Under the pieces are notes generated by a model. That model was given only the letters and a program-made list of their open reading frames with translations, was not told where the DNA came from and made no database searches. A DNA stretch of 64,000 nt, taken from assembly GCF_900111895.1 (NCBI RefSeq), contig NZ_FOKB01000001.1:625177-689176 (forward strand). The letters run 5' to 3'. A program made the position numbers and the translations under genes. Position 1 is the stretch's first letter. Each line of letters starts with the position of its first letter. Below are positions 54,990 through 64,000 of this stretch, piece after piece. This stretch comes from Pseudomonas simiae. GTDB taxonomy: Bacteria; Pseudomonadota; Gammaproteobacteria; Pseudomonadales; Pseudomonadaceae.

Positions 54990-56912
54990 ATGCCAACTAT
55001 TACTCTTCCCGACGGCAGTCAACGTTCATTCGATCATTCGGTTTCCGTAGCCGAGGTCGCCGCATCCATTGGTGCTGGCCTGGCCAAGGCCACCGTGGCT
55101 GGCAAGGTTGACGGCAAGCTCGTCGACGCCAGCGACCTGATCACTCGCGACGCCAGCCTGCAAATCATCACGCCCAAGGATCAAGAGGGGCTGGAGATCA
55201 TTCGCCACTCTTGCGCGCACCTGATTGGCCATGCGGTCAAGCAGCTGTACCCAACGGCGAAGATGGTGATCGGTCCGGTCATTGAAGAAGGCTTCTATTA
55301 CGACATCGCCTACGAGCGTCCTTTCACCCCGGACGACCTGGCAGCCATCGAGCAGCGCATGCATGCGCTGATCGAGAAAGATTACGACGTGATCAAGAAA
55401 GTCACGCCGCGCGCCGAAGTGATCGACGTGTTCACCGCCCGTGGCGAAGACTACAAGCTGCGCCTGGTGGAAGACATGCCGGACGAGCAGGCCATGGGCC
55501 TGTACTACCACGAAGAATACGTCGACATGTGCCGTGGCCCGCACGTGCCGAACACGCGCTTCCTCAAGTCGTTCAAGCTGACCAAGCTGTCCGGCGCCTA
55601 CTGGCGTGGCGACGCGAAGAACGAGCAACTGCAACGGATCTACGGCACTGCCTGGGCTGACAAGAAGCAGCTGGCGGCCTATATCCAGCGCATCGAAGAA
55701 GCCGAGAAGCGCGACCACCGCAAGATCGGCAAGCGCCTGAACCTGTTCCACCTCCAGGAAGAAGCGCCGGGCATGGTGTTCTGGCATCCGAACGGCTGGA
55801 CCCTGTACCAGGTGCTTGAGCAGTACATGCGCAAAGTACAGCGCGAGAACGGTTACCTGGAGATCAAGACTCCCCAGGTCGTTGACCGTAGCCTCTGGGA
55901 AAAGTCCGGGCACTGGGCCAACTACGCCGACAACATGTTCACCACGCAGTCGGAAAACCGCGACTACGCCATCAAGCCGATGAACTGCCCTTGCCACGTG
56001 CAGGTGTTCAACCAGGGCCTGAAAAGCTACCGCGAGTTGCCGATGCGCCTGGCCGAGTTCGGTGCCTGCCACCGTAACGAGCCATCGGGTGCGCTACACG
56101 GCATCATGCGCGTGCGTGGCTTTACCCAGGACGACGCCCACATCTTCTGCACCGAAGAGCAGATGCAGGCTGAATCCGCCGCGTTCATCAAGCTGACCAT
56201 GGACGTTTATCGCGATTTCGGCTTTACCGACGTCGAGATGAAGCTGTCCACTCGTCCGGAAAAACGCGTCGGTTCCGATGAGCTGTGGGATCGCGCCGAA
56301 GCTGCACTGGCCGCTGCGCTCGACAGCGCGGGCCTTGCGTACGATCTGCAGCCGGGCGAGGGCGCTTTCTACGGTCCGAAGATCGAGTTCTCACTGAAAG
56401 ATTGCCTTGGCCGCGTCTGGCAGTGTGGTACCCTGCAGCTCGATTTTAACCTGCCGATCCGTCTGGGCGCCGAATACGTGTCCGAAGACAACAGCCGTAA
56501 ACACCCGGTCATGCTGCACCGGGCGATCCTCGGCTCGTTCGAACGGTTCGTCGGGATCCTGATCGAGCACTACGAGGGTGCATTCCCTGCGTGGCTGGCT
56601 CCGACCCAGGCAGTGATCATGAATATCACTGATAAACAGGCAGATTTTGCCGCTGAAGTTGAAAAAACACTCAACGAAAGCGGATTTCGTGCCAAGTCCG
56701 ACTTGAGAAATGAAAAGATCGGCTTTAAAATCCGCGAGCATACTTTGCTCAAGGTTCCCTATCTTTTGGTTATCGGAGATCGGGAAGTCGAGATGCAGAC
56801 TGTCGCTGTGCGTACTCGTGAAGGTGCTGACCTGGGCTCGATGCCCGTCGCCCAGTTCGCTGAGTTCCTCGCGCAAGCGGTTTCCCGGCGTGGTCGCCCA
56901 GATTCGGAGTAA
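54990..56912 (+). CDS. thrS: threonyl-tRNA synthetase
   Basis: 640-aa class II synthetase. TGS domain (1-60), editing domain with [16 protein letters not shown], catalytic core with motif 2 ([31 protein letters not shown]) and motif 3 ([21 protein letters not shown]), and C-terminal anticodon-binding domain. ATG 54990 is preceded by GGAGAGGAGGC. infC follows after 2 bp with an unusual AUU start. Confidence 0.98.
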   Translation: MPTITLPDGSQRSFDHSVSVAEVAASIGAGLAKATVAGKVDGKLVDASDLITRDASLQIITPKDQEGLEIIRHSCAHLIGHAVKQLYPTAKMVIGPVIEEGFYYDIAYERPFTPDDLAAIEQRMHALIEKDYDVIKKVTPRAEVIDVFTARGEDYKLRLVEDMPDEQAMGLYYHEEYVDMCRGPHVPNTRFLKSFKLTKLSGAYWRGDAKNEQLQRIYGTAWADKKQLAAYIQRIEEAEKRDHRKIGKRLNLFHLQEEAPGMVFWHPNGWTLYQVLEQYMRKVQRENGYLEIKTPQVVDRSLWEKSGHWANYADNMFTTQSENRDYAIKPMNCPCHVQVFNQGLKSYRELPMRLAEFGACHRNEPSGALHGIMRVRGFTQDDAHIFCTEEQMQAESAAFIKLTMDVYRDFGFTDVEMKLSTRPEKRVGSDELWDRAEAALAAALDSAGLAYDLQPGEGAFYGPKIEFSLKDCLGRVWQCGTLQLDFNLPIRLGAEYVSEDNSRKHPVMLHRAILGSFERFVGILIEHYEGAFPAWLAPTQAVIMNITDKQADFAAEVEKTLNESGFRAKSDLRNEKIGFKIREHTLLKVPYLLVIGDREVEMQTVAVRTREGADLGSMPVAQFAEFLAQAVSRRGRPDSE

Positions 56913-56914
56913 TT

Positions 56915-57463
56915 ATTATTAAGCGTGAAATGAGACAAGATAAACGAGCTGCACCGAAAGCCCCGATCAACGAGAATATCTCGGCACGCGAGGTTCGGTT
57001 AATTGGCGCTGACGGCGAGCAGATTGGCATCGTCTCGATTGATGAAGCGCTTCGTATCGCTGAAGAGTCCAAATTGGACCTGGTGGAAATCTCCGCCGAC
57101 GCAGTCCCGCCTGTTTGCCGGGTGATGGACTACGGCAAGTCGATCTTCGAAAAGAAGAAGCAGATTGCTGCGGCGAAGAAGAACCAGAAGCAGATTCAAG
57201 TAAAAGAAATCAAGTTTCGTCCAGGGACGGAGGAAGGGGATTACCAGGTAAAACTGCGCAACCTGGTACGTTTCCTGAGTGATGGGGACAGGGCCAAGGT
57301 ATCCTTGCGATTCCGCGGCCGTGAGATGGCCCACCAGGAGCTGGGGATGGAACTCCTCAAGCGGGTTGAAGCTGACCTGCTGGAGTACGGTTCCGTCGAG
57401 CAGCATCCTAAGATGGAAGGACGCCAGCTGATTATGGTCATCGCCCCGAAAAAGAAGAAGTAA
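56915..57463 (+). CDS. infC: translation initiation factor IF-3 (AUU start)
   Basis: 182-aa factor binding the 30S subunit and policing start codons. The frame opens ATT ATT AAG CGT (MIKR...), in the position where infC genes use AUU. CGGAG lies at 56905-56909. The rare codon gives autoregulation: IF-3 rejects its own start when abundant. Starting at the first ATG (56930) would lose five family-typical residues. N-domain [14 protein letters not shown]-domain [17 protein letters not shown] and LRFRGREM. Confidence 0.95.
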   Translation: MIKREMRQDKRAAPKAPINENISAREVRLIGADGEQIGIVSIDEALRIAEESKLDLVEISADAVPPVCRVMDYGKSIFEKKKQIAAAKKNQKQIQVKEIKFRPGTEEGDYQVKLRNLVRFLSDGDRAKVSLRFRGREMAHQELGMELLKRVEADLLEYGSVEQHPKMEGRQLIMVIAPKKKK

Positions 57464-57523
57464 TCAACAGGGCACGGCAGGCCTTCTGATTATGTTTATC
57501 AACTGAATGCGGAGTATCCGAAC

Positions 57524-57718
57524 ATGCCAAAGATGAAGACTAAAAGTGGTGCTGCTAAGCGGTTTCTGAAAACTGCTAACGGTATCAAGCACAAGCACGC
57601 TTTCAAGAGCCACATCCTGACCAAAATGTCGACCAAGCGTAAGCGTCAACTGCGCGGTAGCAGCTTGCTGCATCCGTCTGACGTGGCAAAAGTCGAGCGC
57701 ATGCTGCGCCTTCGTTAA
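57524..57718 (+). CDS. rpmI: 50S ribosomal protein L35
   Basis: 64-aa very basic protein; [12 protein letters not shown] at the N-terminus and [13 protein letters not shown] core are diagnostic. Part of thrS-infC-rpmI-rplT. GCGGAGTATCC precedes the ATG. Confidence 0.98.
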   Translation: MPKMKTKSGAAKRFLKTANGIKHKHAFKSHILTKMSTKRKRQLRGSSLLHPSDVAKVERMLRLR

Positions 57719-57748
57719 TTTTTGGATCAAGAATAGAGGAAGTAACTC

Positions 57749-58105
57749 ATGGCTCGTGTAAAGCGTGGCGTCATTGCCCGTAAACGTCACAAAAAAATTC
57801 TGAAACTTGCTAAAGGCTACTACGGCGCGCGTTCACGCGTATTCCGTGTTGCCAAGCAAGCGGTAATCAAGGCAGGCCAATACGCCTACCGTGACCGTCG
57901 TCAGAAAAAACGTCAGTTCCGCGCTCTGTGGATCGCTCGTATCAACGCTGGTGCACGTGTTAACGGTCTGTCCTACAGCCGTTTCATCGCTGGCCTGAAA
58001 AAAGCGTCCATCGAGATCGACCGTAAGGTTCTGGCTGATCTGGCAGTGAACGAAAAAGCGGCGTTTGCTGCGATTGTCGAGAAAGCTAAAGCCACCTTGG
58101 CTTAA
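57749..58105 (+). CDS. rplT: 50S ribosomal protein L20
   Basis: 118-aa basic protein; [25 protein letters not shown] is the N-terminal rRNA-binding tail start, followed by [16 protein letters not shown]. In enteric bacteria L20 represses rpmI-rplT; conservation of that here is not shown. GAGGAAGTAACTC precedes the ATG. Confidence 0.98.
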
Positions 58106-58119
58106 GTACCCCCGACAGT

Positions 58120-58148
58120 CACCTTGGGTTACGCTGTAGCCCAAGGTG
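58120..58148 (+). other. hairpin after rplT
   Basis: CACCTTGGG and CCCAAGGTG form a perfect 9-bp stem with an 11-nt loop; no T tract follows. Confidence 0.6.
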
Positions 58149-58161
58149 TTAAACGTCATAA

Positions 58162-59230
<1,069 letters not shown>

Positions 59231-59256
59231 TCGTAACGAATCTTTAGGAGAGCAGG

Positions 59257-61635
59257 ATGAAATTCAGTGAACAATGGCTGCGTGGCTGGGTAAGCCCGCA
59301 GGTAGATCGTGACGAGCTGGTTGCTCGTCTGTCGATGGCCGGTCTTGAGGTCGATAGCGTTACCCCGGCCGCCGGTGTCTTCAGTGGCGTGGTGGTGGGT
59401 GAGGTGCTGAGCACCGAGCAGCACCCTGACGCCGACAAGCTGCGTGTATGCCAGGTCAGCAATGGCGCGGAAACCTTCCAGGTCGTGTGCGGAGCGCCCA
59501 ATGTGCGCCCGGGCCTGAAGATCCCGTTCGCCATGATCGGTGCCGAGCTGCCGGGCGACTTCAAGATCAAGAAGGCCAAGCTGCGCGGCGTCGAGTCCAA
59601 CGGCATGCTGTGCTCCCAGGCAGAGCTGCAGGTAGGCGAGGGCAACGATGGCCTGATGGAACTGCCGGCCGATGCGCCAGTGGGCCAGGACATCCGTGTT
59701 TACCTGGAGCTGGAAGACGCCAGCATTGAGGTCGACCTGACCCCGAACCGCGGTGACTGCCTGTCCCTGGCTGGCTTGGCCCGTGAAGTCGGAGCGCTGT
59801 ATAACGCCCCGGTCACCCGCCCAGTCGTCGCCGCCGTGCCTGCGGTGCACGACGAAGTACGCTCGATCGAAGTGCTGGCGCCCAACGCTTGCCCGCGCTA
59901 CCTGGGTCGCGTGATCCGCAACGTCGACCTGTCCAAGCCAACCCCTCTGTGGATGGTTGAGCGCTTGCGTCGCGCCGACGTGCGCAGCATCGACGCTGCC
60001 GTCGATATCACCAACTACGTGATGCTGGAGCTGGGCCAGCCGCTGCACGCTTTTGATCTTGCCGAAATCAACGGCGGCATCCGCGTGCGCCTGGCCGAAG
60101 AAGGCGAGAAGCTGGTGCTGCTCGATGGCCAGGAAGTCAGCCTGCGTGCCGATACCCTGGTGATTGCAGACCACTCCCGCGCCCTGGCGATTGCCGGCGT
60201 GATGGGGGGCGAGCACAGCGGCGTGTCCGCGACCACTCGCGATATATTCCTTGAGAGTGCGTTCTTCGACCAGATCGCCATCGCCGGCAAGGCCCGCTCC
60301 TACGGCCTGCACACCGATGCATCGCACCGCTATGAGCGCGGTGTGGACTGGAAGCTGGCGCGTGAAGCCATGGAGCGCGCCACTGGCCTGCTGCTGGAAA
60401 TCACCGGTGGCGAAGCCGGCCCGATCACCGAAACTGTGAACGAGCAGTACCTGCCGTCTGTTGCGCCGATCACCCTGCGTGCCAAAAGTGTCGAGCAGAT
60501 GCTTGGCCTGGTGATCGAGCCGGCTGAAATCGAACAACTGTTGTCCGCCCTCGGCCTGGGTATTTCCGCAGGCGGGGAAGGGCAGTGGACCGTTGAAGTG
60601 CCAAGCCATCGCTTCGATATCAGTCTGGAAGTTGACCTGATCGAAGAATTGGCTCGCCTCTACGGCTACAACCGTCTGCCGGTTCGTTACCCGCAAGCGC
60701 GCCTGGCGCCACAACCCAAGGCCGAGGCGCGTGCGCACTTGCCCGAGTTGCGTCGTCTGCTGGTTGCCCGTGGCTACCAGGAAGCGGTGACCTACAGCTT
60801 CATCGATCCCAAGCAGTTCGAGCTGTTCAACCCAGGCGTCGAGCCGCTGCTGTTGGCCAACCCGATCTCCAACGACATGGCGGCCATGCGTTCGTCCCTG
60901 TGGCCAGGTTTGGTGAAAGCGCTTTCCCACAACCTGAACCGTCAGCAAGACCGTGTGCGCATGTTCGAAAGCGGCCTGCGCTTCGTCGGTCAGTTGGACG
61001 GCCTGAAGCAAGAGCCGATGCTGGCTGGCGTGGTTTGCGGCAGCCGTCTGCCGGAAGGTTGGGCACAGGGTCGCGACGCTGTGGACTTCTTCGACGTCAA
61101 GGCTGACGTGGAAGCGGTGTTGGGTTTTGCGGGTGCTCTGGATGCCTTCACCTTCGTACCGGGCAGCCATCCTGCATTGCACCCTGGCCAGACTGCGCGC
61201 ATCGAGCGCGAAGGTCGCCTGGTAGGCTTCGTCGGTGCCATTCACCCTGAGCTGTCGAAAACCCTCGGTCTCGACCGTCCGGTCTTCGTGTTTGAGCTGG
61301 TTCTGGCTGAAGTGGCCTCTGGCAAGATGCCTAAATTCAGCGAGTTGTCGCGCTTCCCTGAAGTGCGCCGTGACCTGGCCCTGATCGCCGACCGTGAAGT
61401 GGCCGCCACTGCCGTTCTGGAGGTAATCCGTGAAAATGCAGGGGAATGGCTGACAGACCTCAGGCTATTTGACGTCTATCAGGGTAAAGGTATTGATCCG
61501 CATAGAAAAAGCCTTGCAGTTGGCTTGACCTGGCAGCATCCATCGCGCACTCTTAATGACGATGAGGTGAATACCACGACACAAAATATCCTCACCTCGC
61601 TCGAACAAAGGTTGAACGCCACGTTAAGGAAGTGA
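59257..61635 (+). CDS. pheT: phenylalanyl-tRNA synthetase beta subunit
   Basis: 792-aa subunit: tRNA-binding OB domain (about 40-150), B3/B4 editing domain, B5 domain, catalytic-like core, and C-terminal ferredoxin-fold anticodon-binding domain (about 698-790, FSELSRFPEVRRDLALI). GGAGAGCAGG precedes the ATG. ihfA follows after 3 bp. Confidence 0.98.
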   Translation: MKFSEQWLRGWVSPQVDRDELVARLSMAGLEVDSVTPAAGVFSGVVVGEVLSTEQHPDADKLRVCQVSNGAETFQVVCGAPNVRPGLKIPFAMIGAELPGDFKIKKAKLRGVESNGMLCSQAELQVGEGNDGLMELPADAPVGQDIRVYLELEDASIEVDLTPNRGDCLSLAGLAREVGALYNAPVTRPVVAAVPAVHDEVRSIEVLAPNACPRYLGRVIRNVDLSKPTPLWMVERLRRADVRSIDAAVDITNYVMLELGQPLHAFDLAEINGGIRVRLAEEGEKLVLLDGQEVSLRADTLVIADHSRALAIAGVMGGEHSGVSATTRDIFLESAFFDQIAIAGKARSYGLHTDASHRYERGVDWKLAREAMERATGLLLEITGGEAGPITETVNEQYLPSVAPITLRAKSVEQMLGLVIEPAEIEQLLSALGLGISAGGEGQWTVEVPSHRFDISLEVDLIEELARLYGYNRLPVRYPQARLAPQPKAEARAHLPELRRLLVARGYQEAVTYSFIDPKQFELFNPGVEPLLLANPISNDMAAMRSSLWPGLVKALSHNLNRQQDRVRMFESGLRFVGQLDGLKQEPMLAGVVCGSRLPEGWAQGRDAVDFFDVKADVEAVLGFAGALDAFTFVPGSHPALHPGQTARIEREGRLVGFVGAIHPELSKTLGLDRPVFVFELVLAEVASGKMPKFSELSRFPEVRRDLALIADREVAATAVLEVIRENAGEWLTDLRLFDVYQGKGIDPHRKSLAVGLTWQHPSRTLNDDEVNTTTQNILTSLEQRLNATLRK

Positions 61636-61638
61636 CGT

Positions 61639-61941
61639 ATGGGGGCTTTGACGAAAGCTGAGATGGCGGAACGTCTGTACGAAGAGTTGGGTCTGAACAA
61701 GCGCGAGGCCAAGGAATTGGTCGAGCTGTTTTTTGAAGAGATCAGACACGCTCTGGAAGACAACGAACAGGTCAAATTGTCCGGTTTCGGCAATTTTGAC
61801 CTGCGGGACAAACGCCAGCGGCCTGGCCGCAATCCAAAAACGGGAGAAGAAATCCCGATCACGGCTCGCCGTGTGGTCACCTTTCGTCCAGGGCAGAAGT
61901 TGAAGGCCCGAGTTGAGGCTTATGCTGGAACCAAGTCATAA
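61639..61941 (+). CDS. ihfA: integration host factor alpha subunit
   Basis: 100-aa DNA-bending protein; [25 protein letters not shown] at the N-terminus, and the beta-arm [20 protein letters not shown] with the intercalating Pro. It forms a heterodimer with IhfB and helps phage integration and sigma-54 promoters. Position after pheT is conserved in gamma-proteobacteria. It overlaps the next gene by 20 bp. Confidence 0.97.
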   Translation: MGALTKAEMAERLYEELGLNKREAKELVELFFEEIRHALEDNEQVKLSGFGNFDLRDKRQRPGRNPKTGEEIPITARRVVTFRPGQKLKARVEAYAGTKS

Positions 61942-62278
61942 CGACGAGCTACCCGTCATCCCAGGCAAACGCTACTTCACCATTGGTGAAGTCAGCGAGC
62001 TCTGTGCGGTAAAACCGCACGTACTGCGCTATTGGGAGCAGGAGTTTCCTCAACTCAACCCCGTCAAACGCACCGGGAACCGTCGGTATTATCAGCGCCA
62101 GGATGTGCTGATGATCCGACAGATCCGTGCGTTGCTGTACGATCAGGGGTTCACCATCAGCGGCGCGCGCCAACGCATGTCCGGTGATGAAGCCAAAGAC
62201 GACACCACCCAATACAAACAAATGATCCGCCAGATGATCGCCGAACTCGAAGATGTGCTGGTGGTTCTGAAAAAGTAA
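61922..62278 (+). CDS. MerR-family HTH regulator
   Basis: 118-aa protein. The winged [28 protein letters not shown] (about 19-43) is MerR-type, then a helical dimerisation part. There is no cysteine-rich metal site, so the ligand is unknown. It commonly follows ihfA in pseudomonads. ATG 61922 lies inside ihfA; TTG 61913 would add three residues. Confidence 0.92.
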   Translation: MLEPSHNDELPVIPGKRYFTIGEVSELCAVKPHVLRYWEQEFPQLNPVKRTGNRRYYQRQDVLMIRQIRALLYDQGFTISGARQRMSGDEAKDDTTQYKQMIRQMIAELEDVLVVLKK

Positions 62279-62368
62279 TTCCGGCTTTTAAAATACTTCC
62301 ACATTTCAAAAGCTTGCGGTATATTCCGGATCGCTTCGTCAAGAAGCGTACCCAGTAACACGCCTAGT

Positions 62369-62445
62369 CGGGGCGTAGCGCAGTCCGGTAGCGCACTAGC
62401 ATGGGGTGCTAGGGGTCGAGTGTTCGAATCACTCCGTCCCGACCA
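62369..62445 (+). tRNA. tRNA-Pro (GGG)
   Basis: 77-nt cloverleaf with encoded CCA. CGGGGCG pairs with CGTCCCG (one G-T pair), the anticodon stem-loop CTAGCATGGGGTGCTAG carries GGG. Its 3' end is the probable attachment site of the element to the right, since an integrase gene lies next to it. Confidence 0.96.
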
Positions 62446-62461
62446 TATTTTTCAATGACTT

Positions 62462-62490
62462 AGGCCAATGTTCACAGCATTGGCCTTTTT
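62462..62490 (+). terminator. terminator of tRNA-Pro
   Basis: AGGCCAATG and CATTGGCCT form a perfect 9-bp stem with a 7-nt loop and are followed by four T residues. Confidence 0.88.
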
Positions 62491-62494
62491 CATG

Positions 62495-62515
62495 TGCGTG
62501 ACTTTTGCGTGACTT
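62495..62515. repeat. 10-bp direct repeat between tRNA-Pro and int
   Basis: TGCGTGACTT occurs twice, at 62495-62504 and 62506-62515, one base apart. Tandem repeats at this distance, one helical turn, next to a tyrosine-integrase gene may be arm-type binding sites. Confidence 0.6.
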
Positions 62516-62524
62516 CTCTATTTT

Positions 62525-63703
62525 TCACGCCTGCTTCCTCTTCAAAATTGTCAGGACCGGTCCGCGAGAATCGGTTGCTGATACCATGTTCGCAGCTTCG
62601 ATCAGATGCCCGAGTTCAGCGCCCGAGTAGTGACTGGTGATGCTGCCGTTCTTGTGCCCCAGCAGGGCCTTGCGATCTTCTTCGGTTACGCCTGCTGCAC
62701 GCAGGCGGCGGCCAAATGTGTGCTTGAGGTCGTGAATCCTTATGGATGCATAACCTGGGTGAGCGGGGCGAAGGTTTTCCTCCTGCCAGAGTTTCGCCGC
62801 TCTCACCCGCGCCTTCTTCCAGGCCGAGTCGTTCATACGGTGCATCGCGGTACCGTTGTAAGGGAAAACCCATTCCTTGCTGATACCGCGCTGCTTTTCA
62901 ATGATCGACCTGGCCACGCTATTCAGCACCACCAGCCTCTCGTCACCGTTCTTGACGCCGGAGCGCTCATGCCGGCCACCGAAGTCGGCCGGTATCAGAA
63001 ATACGCTGGTGCCCAGTTCCGGTACCGCGATCTCCCAATCCCACCTCAGCTTGCAAACCTCCTGCTCCCGCGTCCCAGTGTTCACCTTGAACAGCGCCAT
63101 CGTTTGCAGGTGTGCCGGCAACTCTCCAAAAAGAATCGATTGCTCCGGCCACGACATTGGGTACGGCTTGCGGCTCGACTTCTTCTCTTCCAGTTTCGTG
63201 AGCATCGGCACGCTATCCAGCCACGGCCTACGCTCATCATCTCGCCACTTCCTGGCACACAACGACAAAACCCGAACAACACGCTCGATCGAGATATTCA
63301 CCGTTCTGTTGCTGACACCTTTCTTCACCTTTCCGCATTCCAGCTTCTTTGTCGCCAGCCTGTCCTTGATGAAAGGCACAAGGGCCTGGTCATCAATGTG
63401 GGTCAGCGGCATGTCGCCAATGAAAGGATCCAGCTGTGAAAGGTGATGGGCAGATAGCTTGATTGACGGCTGGTCTTTGAACTCCAGCAGGAAGCGAGTT
63501 GCCGCCTCCCGCCACGTCCTTACCTTCTTTACTCCATACACCTTCTGTTGCCGGATCTGCTCCAACCTATAAATCAGGTAGCGCTCCGCTTCTTCCCGGT
63601 CACCAGTTCCAGTGCTTTCGTAAAGTCGTTCTCCGTTGATTTTCTTGTCGATATGCCAGATACCTTTCCTTTGGGAGAGGCCTGTGATCGATTTTCGCGC
63701 CAT
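62525..63703 (-). CDS. int: tyrosine-type phage integrase
   Basis: 392-aa tyrosine recombinase. The N-terminal part (ARKSITGLSQRKGIWHIDKK) is an arm-binding-like region, the core SAM-like domain covers about 75-165. Catalytic residues: Arg in NTGTREQEVCKLRW, HDLKHTFGRRL (Lys where most have Arg in HxxR), LGHKNGSITSHYS with the His and the nucleophile Tyr. It points towards the tRNA-Pro and would insert at its 3' end. An excisionase-like frame overlaps its 5' end. Confidence 0.95.
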   Translation of the reverse strand: MARKSITGLSQRKGIWHIDKKINGERLYESTGTGDREEAERYLIYRLEQIRQQKVYGVKKVRTWREAATRFLLEFKDQPSIKLSAHHLSQLDPFIGDMPLTHIDDQALVPFIKDRLATKKLECGKVKKGVSNRTVNISIERVVRVLSLCARKWRDDERRPWLDSVPMLTKLEEKKSSRKPYPMSWPEQSILFGELPAHLQTMALFKVNTGTREQEVCKLRWDWEIAVPELGTSVFLIPADFGGRHERSGVKNGDERLVVLNSVARSIIEKQRGISKEWVFPYNGTAMHRMNDSAWKKARVRAAKLWQEENLRPAHPGYASIRIHDLKHTFGRRLRAAGVTEEDRKALLGHKNGSITSHYSGAELGHLIEAANMVSATDSRGPVLTILKRKQA

Positions 63704-63960
63704 GATTTATCTCCTTTCTGGCGCTCGCTGCGGGGCGATTGTTGCTCCGTTGCGCCTTTTTTATCAATCGCCTTGGCCTCGACATACGCCGTGGCCCAGT
63801 CGTCCAGCTCTTGCCGATCAAACCCGACACCTCGGCCACCGATAGGGAATTCACTAACGTAGGGCCGGACGGTCTCGTCGAAAATTGCCCTGCACATACC
63901 CAGGTACCCAGGCGCTTCCTTTGCTCGAATGAATCGCGGTATCAGTTGTTGCGCGCCCAT
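63574..63960 (-). CDS. excisionase / AlpA-like regulator
   Basis: 128-aa protein. The N-terminal part RFIRAKEAPGYLGMCRAIFDETVRPYVSEFPIGGRGVGFDRQELDDWATAYVEA looks like a MerR/AlpA HTH used by excisionases: helix, turn, RG-x-GFDR wing and a final helix. The charged tail after residue 75 overlaps the int 5' end by 130 bp in another frame. Overlapping xis-int pairs are usual in phages. The rest of the element lies outside the window. Confidence 0.75.
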   Translation of the reverse strand: MGAQQLIPRFIRAKEAPGYLGMCRAIFDETVRPYVSEFPIGGRGVGFDRQELDDWATAYVEAKAIDKKGATEQQSPRSERQKGDKSWRENRSQASPKGKVSGISTRKSTENDFTKALELVTGKKRSAT

Positions 63961-64000
63961 GCCTACCTCCCGCCGGCCGTGGGCCGCGCTGTTTTGATGA

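Overview
The window reads as chromosomal DNA of a Pseudomonas, most likely of the fluorescens group. Evidence: the housekeeping run leuCD-leuB-asd-usg-fimV-truA-trpF-accD-folC-SPOR protein-cvpA-purF-metZ in the usual Pseudomonas order; thrS-infC(AUU start)-rpmI-rplT-pheS-pheT-ihfA-merR-like-tRNA-Pro; an RsmE-type CsrA protein; DUF1652, DUF1654 and DUF2790 proteins typical of the genus; and paired inverted REP sequences (REPINs) of fluorescens-group type. Genes are dense and G+C-rich except for one accessory patch.

Layout. 1-3200: tRNA-Glu, a TetR regulator with a 25-bp palindrome upstream, a hydrolase, a hot-dog thioesterase and dusC. 3200-8005: an A+T-richer accessory island with a match to the HrpL-dependent hrp box followed by three co-directional genes. 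The first encodes a repeat-rich, proline-rich protein; the other two carry a repeated cysteine-protease-like module. This is the best candidate for an undescribed system: a probable type III secretion effector operon. 8002-12255: a five-PAS GGDEF-EAL protein and a LysR regulator next to leuC. 12396-30888: leucine, lysine/threonine/methionine, tryptophan, fatty-acid, folate and purine genes plus fimV. 30946-33190: four tRNA genes around a PuuB-like oxidase. 33386-36860: a CigR-like protein, DUF969/DUF979 permease genes with pyroglutamyl peptidase, and small proteins. 36987-40225: a metal-type two-component system with DUF2790, and an exported hydrolase. 40433-45028: a HAD phosphatase, small proteins, rsmE, a SPOR lipoprotein, a putative LexA-controlled DUF1654-endonuclease I pair and periplasmic asparaginase/glutaminase. 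45406-52545: ribose operon rbsBACRKD plus an exported nucleoside hydrolase. 52579-54622: small proteins and a cold-shock protein. 54990-62445: the translation cluster. 62446-64000: the left end of an integrative element in tRNA-Pro, with integrase and excisionase-like genes.

How the genes work together. The rbs block with its operator and exported nucleoside hydrolase forms a scavenging route from nucleosides to ribose 5-phosphate. The DUF969-DUF979-pcp operon suggests uptake and trimming of pyroglutamyl compounds. The effector operon has no secretion apparatus, chaperone or HrpL gene in this window, so its function depends on a type III system elsewhere in the genome.
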